Source: Marivirga tractuosa DSM 4126 (GTDB taxonomy: Bacteria > Bacteroidota > Bacteroidia > Cytophagales > Cyclobacteriaceae). Taken from it: a stretch of 64,000 nucleotides of DNA. This document shows, one piece after another, positions 34,649-41,799 of the stretch. The DNA is taken from positions 3,751,001-3,815,000 of the forward strand of contig NC_014759.1 of NCBI RefSeq assembly GCF_000183425.1, in the 5' to 3' direction. A program made the translations under genes and the position numbers. A model generated the notes under the pieces. The model did not search any database. It saw nothing but the letters and a program-made list of their open reading frames with translations, and was not told the DNA's origin. Every line of letters begins with the position of its first letter. Within the stretch, counting starts at the first letter, position 1.

Positions 34649-35995
34649 TTAGTTTTCAGCTTTTTTCACCTTTAAGCTTGTGCCACTTTCATCTACTACC
34701 ACTATTTTTTCTCCTTGATCTAAATATTCTCCTCTTGTATTAGCATCATATAGTTCCCCGTCTATTTCAACTTTTCCGCTAGGTCGAAGAACTGAAAAAA
34801 CGGTTCCTGTTTTACCCACTAAACCAGCTTTAATAAATCTTGAAGAATAGCCTTCTGTTTTGGCTTGAACTCCTTGTAGTGCTACTTTTTTGAAGAAATT
34901 ACTATTAGTTAATCGCACTCCTCCAATAAACATCAAAATTATGCTTCCAAACAAACCTGTTAATGTAGTAAGCAGTGCTCTTGTGATGTTTTCACTCGGT
35001 ACAAATTCAAAATCAAACATTTCGTTATTCAGCATCATAAATACCAAAGAACCTAAAGTCAGAATTAAACCTAGTATTCCAAATATACCAAAGCCGGGGA
35101 TAACAAATACTTCAATGGCTATTAACACTAGTCCAATTACAAAAGCTAAAATCTCCCAATTTTCTGCTAATCCATTCAAATAATAGGGTACTAAATAAAG
35201 AACCAATGCTATGATGGATGCCATAATAGGAAAACCCACTCCAGGGGTTTGCAACTCAAAATATATTCCTCCTATAATAATGAGGATTAAAATTCCACTA
35301 ATAAACGGGTTGATAAAGAACGAAATGATGGATTCAGTACCGCTTACTTCATAGCGATGTACTTTTGAGCTATCTAAATTTAAGTAAGTTAATAATTCAG
35401 TGGTGTTGTTAAATTCTCCTTCGCAAAATCCATGCTTTATGGCCTCGGAGGTTGAAAAGGTTATAACTTCCCCAGCTTTGGTGATGCCTTCTATCTCAAT
35501 TTTCTCATCCACCATGGCTTCTGCAATTCTAGGGTCTCTGCCTGAAGCTTCAGCAGTTGATCTCATAATAGACCTCATATATGATTGATATTTATCTGGA
35601 GCAGCCTCACCAGTTTGATTTACTACAGTTGCAGCGCCTATGCTACCTCCAGGTGCCATATATATGCTGTCACATGCAATGGAAATTAATGCACCAGCTG
35701 AAGCTGCATTGTTATCAATAAAAACGTAAACAGGAATATCTAAATTTAGAAGGGCTGAACGAATTTCATCAGCATCATAAAGAGCACCTCCATAAGTATT
35801 CATCTCAATTAAAATATGTGAGGAATTCCTTTCTTTTGCTTCTTGAAGTGCTAATTCAACATATCTATTGGTTCTGACATCAATCTGATCCTTAATTTCC
35901 ATTATGAAGACTTCCTGCTTTACATCCGTTGAATCAGCAAAAATTGAGAATTGAATTATTCCCAGTAGTAATAAAATAAAAGCTACTCTTTTCAT
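34649..35995 (-). CDS. NfeD family membrane serine protease (long form)
   Basis: A 448-residue protein starting at ATG 35995 ('MKRVAFILLLLGI'), which gives a proper signal peptide; an ATG at 36034 adds 13 hydrophilic residues and is less likely. The N-terminal ClpP/SppA-like domain has the catalytic Ser99 ('NNAASAGAL') and Lys135 ('PDKYQSYMRS'). Five or six membrane helices follow (about 230-380), then a C-terminal OB-fold NfeD domain ('GKTGTVFSVLRPSGKVEIDG'). Such proteins cleave membrane proteins such as stomatin partners. No slipin gene is adjacent here. It is first in the unit with kdsB. Confidence 0.92.
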   Translation of the reverse strand: MKRVAFILLLLGIIQFSIFADSTDVKQEVFIMEIKDQIDVRTNRYVELALQEAKERNSSHILIEMNTYGGALYDADEIRSALLNLDIPVYVFIDNNAASAGALISIACDSIYMAPGGSIGAATVVNQTGEAAPDKYQSYMRSIMRSTAEASGRDPRIAEAMVDEKIEIEGITKAGEVITFSTSEAIKHGFCEGEFNNTTELLTYLNLDSSKVHRYEVSGTESIISFFINPFISGILILIIIGGIYFELQTPGVGFPIMASIIALVLYLVPYYLNGLAENWEILAFVIGLVLIAIEVFVIPGFGIFGILGLILTLGSLVFMMLNNEMFDFEFVPSENITRALLTTLTGLFGSIILMFIGGVRLTNSNFFKKVALQGVQAKTEGYSSRFIKAGLVGKTGTVFSVLRPSGKVEIDGELYDANTRGEYLDQGEKIVVVDESGTSLKVKKAEN

Positions 35996-36416
35996 GTGCA
36001 TTCGTGATTCCTCATTTGCAATATGGAACTTCAATTTAAATTGATCTCTTTACTTCCTTTTATTTTCTTCATGATATAGCTGATTTTATAAAATCAATAT
36101 CAGGATAAAAATTATGGATCAATTTAAGGTAATAGTAGTTAAGCTACAATATTATGCAATGACATTTTAAATATTTTCTATGAAGTTAAATTAATGAACG
36201 ATTTATATTGATATTTCTCTTTGCTTTTTCTTCGAAAACCGATCCTGAAAAGCCTTTTTTAACAAAAAAGAATTAAATTTATTTTAAACAGCTGTTTTTA
36301 TAATTCGTTAATTGAAATCACGTTTTCTTTAATGATTTGAGAATTAAAATTCAGTTTTATTTTACTTATCATTACATAATAACCATTTTTGTAAAGCAAT
36401 CGAATACCCTAAAAGC
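35996..36416. other. AT-rich divergent promoter region
   Basis: 421 bp between the nfeD-kdsB unit and the LysM gene. A plus-strand promoter candidate is at 36361-36391. Otherwise it is AT-rich with no gene or RNA structure that I can see. Confidence 0.5.
36361..36391 (+). promoter_or_regulatory. Candidate promoter for LysM gene
   Basis: TTTA (36361-36364), 19 nt, then CATTTTTG (36384-36391), one base from the TAnnTTTG consensus, 25 bp before the start codon. Confidence 0.5.
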
Positions 36417-37913
36417 ATGAAGATAAAATCCTTATTCATCTGTCTATTTTTCGTTTTCACTTCCTTAATTTCTGCAAATGCTGCCGTTATTGATTCTGTA
36501 GGTATTAAAGTTATAGATGGAGAAAAATATATCATACATAAATTAGAACCAAAGGAAACACTTTACTCATTAGGAAAGCGCTATCACGTTTCTGTGGCTG
36601 AAATACAAGAGGTGAATCCGCAAGAGAAAGATGGGTATAAAATAGATCAAATAGGTCGTGTGCTTTTAATTCCATTTAAGGAAGAAGAGTTTGTTTCGTC
36701 TACTGACATAAGCCCTCAACAGAGCAATGCTAAGCAACATACAGTTGAGGCTGGAGAAACCATTTACTCAATTTCAAAACAATATAATGTTAGTCAAGAA
36801 GACATTAAGAAATGGAATGACTTGCAATCGAGTACTTTAAATATTGGACAGAAATTATGGGTGAGTAATCCTTCTCGATTCCCATCAGGTACAAAGGCTG
36901 CTGACAAGAATGTAAAAACTGAAAGTAGAAATAAGATTACACATATTGTAGATTTAGGAGAAACCATTTACAGTATTTCTAAGCAATATGATGTTAAACA
37001 GAGCGATATTATTGAATTGAATGGTTTAAAAGATAATAATATTGCTGTTGGTCAGAAATTGATTATTAAAGCTGGAAAACAGGAGAAAGTAATTGCTGAA
37101 GTAGCGAAAACTAAGCCGGACGAGCAGAAAAGAGAGGTTAAATCTTTTCATAATGCCAAAAAAGGAGAGACTTATGATATAGTGGCTGAAATGTACGGTT
37201 TGAAAAAAGCAAAACTGAAGAAATGGAATAATTTCAAAGAACCATTTGTAGGAGGAGAGGTTATTAAAATTGTGCCGCCAGTTACAGAGACAGAAAATAC
37301 TGCAAATCCTGTTTCAGAAACTGGAACAGTTGAGGTTGATGAATCAAGAATACATACTGTTGAGTCTGGGGAAACATTATACAGCTTGTCTGAAAAGTAC
37401 GGTGTAGAAGTGGAGGATTTGAGAAATTGGAATAGCTTAAGTAATTACAAACTGAGTTTAGGTCAGAAATTATACATACAGAATCCTGATGCTTTGATGG
37501 CAGATGTTGAAGTTGATGAGCAGAAAAAAGAGCAAGTAGTTTTTGAGGAGCCTAAAACAGAAATATCTGAAAATCCTCAAAAACAAGATACTAAAGCCTA
37601 TTTTTCTGTTGACGAGGAGGATATGCCTAAAATTGATAAGATCAAGGAAAAAGGAGTGGCAGAAGTTATTGAAGGATCAGAAGGCACTGAAAAATATTTA
37701 GCTTTGCATAGAACTGCTAAGATTGGCACCATCATGCAAGTGAGAAATGATTTGAATGATCAAATTGTTTTTGTGAGGGTCTTAGGGAAATTGCCTAATA
37801 CTGGAGTTGATGAAAAAGTGATTATCAGAATCTCCAAAAAAGCATTTGAAAAGCTAGGTGGAGTGGATTATAAATTCCCAGTTGAAATCAGTTATCTTCC
37901 GCTGAAAGATTAA
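36417..37913 (+). CDS. Secreted five-LysM peptidoglycan-binding protein
   Basis: A 498-residue protein with a signal peptide (about 1-22). It has five LysM units at about 39-87, 107-149, 175-217, 243-286 (degenerate) and 312-354, each with a 'GET(L/I)YS(L/I)S..Y.V' start and a '(L/I).(I/V)GQKL' end, separated by acidic or Lys-rich linkers. The C-terminal domain (about 405-498, 'ALHRTAKIGTIMQVRNDLND', 'VRVLGKLPNTGVDEKVIIRIS') is an RlpA/DPBB-like beta-barrel. It should bind cell-wall glycans in the periplasm. It ends 2 bp before the TIGR02757 gene. Confidence 0.93.
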   Translation: MKIKSLFICLFFVFTSLISANAAVIDSVGIKVIDGEKYIIHKLEPKETLYSLGKRYHVSVAEIQEVNPQEKDGYKIDQIGRVLLIPFKEEEFVSSTDISPQQSNAKQHTVEAGETIYSISKQYNVSQEDIKKWNDLQSSTLNIGQKLWVSNPSRFPSGTKAADKNVKTESRNKITHIVDLGETIYSISKQYDVKQSDIIELNGLKDNNIAVGQKLIIKAGKQEKVIAEVAKTKPDEQKREVKSFHNAKKGETYDIVAEMYGLKKAKLKKWNNFKEPFVGGEVIKIVPPVTETENTANPVSETGTVEVDESRIHTVESGETLYSLSEKYGVEVEDLRNWNSLSNYKLSLGQKLYIQNPDALMADVEVDEQKKEQVVFEEPKTEISENPQKQDTKAYFSVDEEDMPKIDKIKEKGVAEVIEGSEGTEKYLALHRTAKIGTIMQVRNDLNDQIVFVRVLGKLPNTGVDEKVIIRISKKAFEKLGGVDYKFPVEISYLPLKD

Positions 37914-37915
37914 GA

Positions 37916-38698
37916 ATGAAGGATTTGGAGGAAGTAAAATCCTTATTGGATGAAAAATATAATCTGTATAATCGTCCTGATTTCATTGCAGATGATCCAG
38001 TCAGCATACCACATTTATTTAAGAAAAAGCAGGATATAGAAATTTCTGCTTTTTTTGCTTCCATTTTAGCTTGGGGACAGAGAAAAACCATTATTAATAA
38101 ATGCAAAGAGTTGATGGGGATGATGGGCAACAGTCCCCATGAATTTATCTTAAACCATTCTGAAAATGACTTGAAAGACTTGATGCATTTCAAGCATAGG
38201 ACTTTCAACGATATTGACACCCTTTATTTTATTCATTTCTTTAAAGAATTTTATCAAAAGCATGATAGTTTAGAGGAGGCTTTCCTGTTAGGCAGATCAT
38301 CTGAGAACGGATTCATGAAAGAAAGCCTGATTGCTTTTCATCAATTCTTTTTTGCATCAGAATTAGCCCCTCAAAGAACCCGAAAACACATCGCCACACC
38401 TGAAAGAAAATCAGCTTGCAAAAGAATCAACATGTTCTTGCGCTGGATGGTAAGGCAAGATGATAGAGGCGTAGATTTTGGAATCTGGCAGAAGATAAAA
38501 CCCGCAGATTTAATTTGCCCTTGTGATTTACACGTTGATCGAGTAGCTAGAAAACTAGGCTTAATTCAAAGAAAGCAAACCGATTGGCAAACTGCAGAGG
38601 AGTTGACCCAAGCCTTGAGAAAAATGGATCCTAATGACCCTGTGAAATATGATTTTGCGCTTTTTGGGCTGGGGATTATGGAAGGATACGGGAGATAA
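37916..38698 (+). CDS. TIGR02757 family protein
   Basis: A 260-residue cytoplasmic protein recognised as TIGR02757 from 'FIADDPVSIPHLFKKKQDIE' (about 23-42), 'ILAWGQRKTIINK', 'INMFLRWMVRQD', 'CDLHVDRVARKLGL' and the ending 'ALFGLGIME'. The last parts recall the helix-hairpin-helix DNA glycosylase fold, but no biochemical function is established. It starts 2 bp after the LysM gene stop. Its stop codon lies within an intergenic repeat (38697-38729). Confidence 0.9.
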   Translation: MKDLEEVKSLLDEKYNLYNRPDFIADDPVSIPHLFKKKQDIEISAFFASILAWGQRKTIINKCKELMGMMGNSPHEFILNHSENDLKDLMHFKHRTFNDIDTLYFIHFFKEFYQKHDSLEEAFLLGRSSENGFMKESLIAFHQFFFASELAPQRTRKHIATPERKSACKRINMFLRWMVRQDDRGVDFGIWQKIKPADLICPCDLHVDRVARKLGLIQRKQTDWQTAEELTQALRKMDPNDPVKYDFALFGLGIMEGYGR

Positions 38699-38729
38699 TT
38701 ACGAATTGGGAATTTTGGAATTACGAATT
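38697..38729. repeat. Direct repeat at the TIGR02757 stop codon
   Basis: AATTACGAATT occurs at 38697-38707 and 38719-38729, separated by GGGAATTTTGG. The first copy begins inside the TAA stop (38696-38698). The rest of the 206-bp gap up to xseA holds nothing else that I can identify. Confidence 0.55.
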
Positions 38730-38904
38730 TCTTTTGGTTAGTATGCTAAGAGTACTGGGTGAACTGAATTAGGTAATAAGTATTAAGTTTTAGGTTTTAA
38801 GTAAAAAAAATCTACCGCTTGCGTCTTATCAGGGGTAATTTCTTGTTCCTTTGAAACATTTACTACTAGTAAATTAAGAGATAGGTTCTATATTCAAACT
38901 GAAA

Positions 38905-40152
38905 TCACTTTTTCCGTTTTCCAACAGACTCAACCTTACTTTTAATTTCCTGATTAGCAGTAATAGTCTTCAGTTCATCGCCTTTTTTTAATTTCTGTCC
39001 CATTATACTTTTACCGTTCAGGCTAGTGTAGGAATAACCTTTTTTGAAAACTGTATCGGGATTTATTAATTCGAGTGTTTTTTGGTAAATCTCTAATTTC
39101 TGATGCGTGTTTTGGAAGCTTTTTCGAATATCATATTGCATTTTCTGCTGATAACGGCTCAATTGATTTTCAGCTTTGTTGAAATGCTTTTTCAAGGCAT
39201 AGCGCATTGAATGTTTTCGGTCATTGAGCTTATGTTGCTCTCTTTCCACTTTTTGGTTGAGGTAAGCCAATATGTTATTGGTAGCCAAATTGAGTTTTTC
39301 CTCATAAATCCTCATGCCTCTAATCAAAAATTCAGCTACTGCAGTGGGAGTTTTTAATTTGGTATGTGCCACTAGGTCACAAATGGTTTCATCTCTTTCA
39401 TGACCAATTCCTGTAAAAACTGGTATAGGAAATTGCGCAATATGAGCGGCTAATTCGTAATCGTCAAAGCAATCCAAATCAACTTGAGCACCACCACCTC
39501 GAATTAAAACCACTGCATCAAAATTTTCCATCTGCTCATGGATTTGATGTAGTGAGGAGATAATGGTTTGTGCTGCCTTATCTCCCTGCATAGTGGCTAC
39601 AAATAACTGGGTCTGTAATTTATATTCATAATTGTTGTCTAAGATTTGATTCATAAAATCACCATAACCCGCTGCAGATTCAGCACTGATAATGGCAATG
39701 CGCTGAGGAACCATAGGCAGAGGATGGCTTTTGTTCATTTCAAAAACGCCATCCTCTTTCAGTTGGGCAATAATTTCTTGCTTCTTTCTGGCTCTTTCGC
39801 CCAAAGTAAAATTGGGGTCAATATCTTTTACATTTAGGCTTAAGCCATATACTTCATGAAATTGTACCTGAATATTTGCCAAAACAGTCATTCCAGCTTT
39901 TAGGCTTTCCCCAGTGATGGATTGAAACCAAGCGCTTATGCTTCTATAGCTGTATGACCAAATGGTTGCTCTGCTTTTGGATAACAGTTGATTACTTTCT
40001 TCATCTTTTTCAACAAATTCCAAATAGCAATGTCCGTTGCGGGCTTCTCTTAACTCACCTATTTCTGCCACGACCCAATAGGAAGGTTCCAACTGAGTAT
40101 TAAGCGTATCTTTAATTAATAAATTGAGGTCTGTAAGAGAAATGTGCTGCAT
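38905..40152 (-). CDS. xseA: Exodeoxyribonuclease VII large subunit
   Basis: A 415-residue XseA. It has an N-terminal OB-fold (about 1-100, 'SYWVVAEIGELREARNGHCYLEF' split as SYWVVAEIGELRE / ARNGHCYLEF), the catalytic core with 'IISAESAAGYGDFMNQI' (about 152-168), 'VLIRGGGAQVDLDCFDDYEL' (about 214-233) and 'PVFTGIGHERDETICDLVAH' (about 238-257), and a coiled-coil C-terminus. It degrades single-stranded DNA with the small subunit XseB, which is not encoded next to it here. Its ATG overlaps the stop of the 58-residue gene as TAATG. Confidence 0.95.
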   Translation of the reverse strand: MQHISLTDLNLLIKDTLNTQLEPSYWVVAEIGELREARNGHCYLEFVEKDEESNQLLSKSRATIWSYSYRSISAWFQSITGESLKAGMTVLANIQVQFHEVYGLSLNVKDIDPNFTLGERARKKQEIIAQLKEDGVFEMNKSHPLPMVPQRIAIISAESAAGYGDFMNQILDNNYEYKLQTQLFVATMQGDKAAQTIISSLHQIHEQMENFDAVVLIRGGGAQVDLDCFDDYELAAHIAQFPIPVFTGIGHERDETICDLVAHTKLKTPTAVAEFLIRGMRIYEEKLNLATNNILAYLNQKVEREQHKLNDRKHSMRYALKKHFNKAENQLSRYQQKMQYDIRKSFQNTHQKLEIYQKTLELINPDTVFKKGYSYTSLNGKSIMGQKLKKGDELKTITANQEIKSKVESVGKRKK

Positions 40153-40328
40153 TAGGGTTGCACGTTTTGGATATTTTTAACTACATCTTTTATGATGAAA
40201 AAAAGCACTACGGCAAAGCTGACTATAGAAAACCAGAACATAAAACGTTTATTTGCATAAGGAACTTCTTCATCACTTTCTTTATCGGCAAAAAGCCAGC
40301 CGTAGAATTTCTCTATGGTTTTACGCAT
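40152..40328 (-). CDS. 58-residue single-span membrane protein
   Basis: A short gene between the universal stress protein and xseA. The protein starts MRKTIEKFYGWLFADKESDE, continues with 'EVPYANKRFMF' and has one membrane helix (about 30-47, 'FWFSIVSFAVVLFFIIK'), ending 'NIQNVQP'. Its ATG (40328-40326) overlaps the upstream stop as TAATG, and its TAA (40154-40152) overlaps the xseA ATG in the same way. The double coupling and protein-like composition argue that it is a real gene. I do not recognise the family; it is not XseB, which is a soluble coiled coil. Confidence 0.75.
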   Translation of the reverse strand: MRKTIEKFYGWLFADKESDEEVPYANKRFMFWFSIVSFAVVLFFIIKDVVKNIQNVQP

Positions 40329-41251
40329 TACAATTCTTTTAAAAATTCTAAAAATCCTGCGTTTTTACCTTTTGGCCTCACGATCATCAAAGGTATATCA
40401 TTATCTAACTGGATTAGCCTTTCCGCAATACTTCCTAGGAAGAAAGCTGTTGTTGCGGTACGTCCTTTTGCTCCAATAATGATAGCGTTTGCGTTAATTT
40501 CATGTGCTTTATCAATCATATCAGTTGTCACATCTTCATTGGTATCCTGAGAGTAAACAGCTTTTAGTTTAATGCCTTTGGTATCAATTGAGTTTATGAA
40601 TTTTTTATAGCTTTTAACTGCATTTTTTTTCATTACCTCGGTGAATTCTTCGAAAGTTTTTCCAGTATAGTGATATCCTGTTGGTACTGTAAACACATTT
40701 TGAACAGTAATTTCAGTAGAATTATCATTAAGTTGGGCAATATTAATAGCTTCTTCTAATGCCAATTTAGAATGCTCTGAGAAATCACTTGGTACCAATA
40801 TTTTATCCATTTTTGGAGTGGTTCCTTCAGGAATAATCAAAAGACTACATGCGGCACGTCTTGCCAATCTTTGAGAAAGTGCACCGCTTTGTTCAGCTTT
40901 TTCCCTTCGACCCATGACGATTAAATCGATGTCTTTTTCTTTGGTGAATTTTAAAATGCTATCAGCAATTTTACCTGTCACTACATTAAAATGGAAATTG
41001 GCTTTATGCTTACCAGAAATGAATTTTTCAAACTTCTGTTCCATTTCATTTTTTCTTTCCTTGATGACATTATCGACCATGTCAGGAAATTCTTTCAATA
41101 CATCTTTAGGTATATGAAGGTTTTTAATAACATTCACAAAATGAACATCTTCCACAGCTGAAGCTTTTGCCAAAAAGTCAGCAAATTCTACCATGGTTTT
41201 GTCTAAATCACTTAAATCTAATCCTATTATTACTTTTTTAATTGGGTACAT
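40328..41251 (-). CDS. Universal stress protein, tandem UspA domains
   Basis: A 307-residue cytoplasmic protein with two Usp domains (about 1-145 and 150-300). The second domain keeps the ATP-binding motif G-2x-G-9x-G-S in 'GAKGRTATTAFFLGS'; the first has the degenerate 'GRREKAEQSGALSQ'. The pattern of one competent and one degenerate site is common in tandem Usps. It is first in the coupled unit Usp / 58-residue protein / xseA. Confidence 0.93.
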   Translation of the reverse strand: MYPIKKVIIGLDLSDLDKTMVEFADFLAKASAVEDVHFVNVIKNLHIPKDVLKEFPDMVDNVIKERKNEMEQKFEKFISGKHKANFHFNVVTGKIADSILKFTKEKDIDLIVMGRREKAEQSGALSQRLARRAACSLLIIPEGTTPKMDKILVPSDFSEHSKLALEEAINIAQLNDNSTEITVQNVFTVPTGYHYTGKTFEEFTEVMKKNAVKSYKKFINSIDTKGIKLKAVYSQDTNEDVTTDMIDKAHEINANAIIIGAKGRTATTAFFLGSIAERLIQLDNDIPLMIVRPKGKNAGFLEFLKEL

Positions 41252-41275
41252 AAGGGTATAATCTGAATTCGGTTA

Positions 41276-41283
41276 CAAAGGTA
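41276..41283 (-). promoter_or_regulatory. -7 box for the Usp-xseA operon
   Basis: Minus-strand TACCTTTG (41283-41276) matches TAnnTTTG exactly, 24 bp upstream of the Usp start. No clean -33 TTTG lies at the expected distance. Confidence 0.5.
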
Positions 41284-41324
41284 CAAACACTAATTTCCAA
41301 ACTAATTAAAAATCAAAATAAAAA

Positions 41325-41669
41325 TTATTCATCATCTTGCTTTTGCTCTTCTTCAAATGGCTTCATAGAATCCTCGTCATAAAACTTTTGGAGTTTTCGT
41401 TTTAATTTGAAGTAACGAATTAAGCCATATATTATCATCAGAAAACTAATTCCAAAAGATAGATAAGCTAGCCATTGTATATTTTGCAGGCTTTCCATTT
41501 TTAAGAAGGCAATTCCACCTAGAATTAAATATAGGCTAGTTCTAATGTAAGCGAATAATGTCCTCTCATTTGCCAAGGTGGTTCTTTCTAAGGCTAAAAA
41601 GTCTCTTAAGATGATTTTCTCCCTGTTTTTGTAATCAGGGACTATTTTAGGCATTCTTAGTTTTCTCAT
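41325..41669 (-). CDS. DUF202 family membrane protein (YidH-like)
   Basis: A 114-residue protein of the DUF202 family: 'RDFLALERTTLANERTLFAY' (about 22-41) followed by 'IRTSLYLILGGIAFLK' and a second membrane helix 'LAYLSFGISFLMIIYGLIRY' (about 67-86). The C-terminus is an acidic tail. The motif L-A-x-E-R-T-x-L-A-x-x-R-T is diagnostic. The role is unknown; related domains in eukaryotes are the VTC polyphosphate complex membrane part. Monocistronic. Confidence 0.92.
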   Translation of the reverse strand: MRKLRMPKIVPDYKNREKIILRDFLALERTTLANERTLFAYIRTSLYLILGGIAFLKMESLQNIQWLAYLSFGISFLMIIYGLIRYFKLKRKLQKFYDEDSMKPFEEEQKQDDE

Positions 41670-41799
41670 TACATTAAAAAGTTGAGCTCAATTAAATTAC
41701 TTTACTCGTTTTATTGATTTATCGCTAATTATTTTACTTATTTTTATGAAAATTGTTCATTTTTATTAGCATTGACAAAAATAAAACGAATTCTTAGCC

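Noticed and set aside
40158..40550. 130-codon plus-strand frame opposite the Usp gene
   Set aside because: It is antisense to two genes with strong protein-like features (the 58-residue membrane protein and the Usp).
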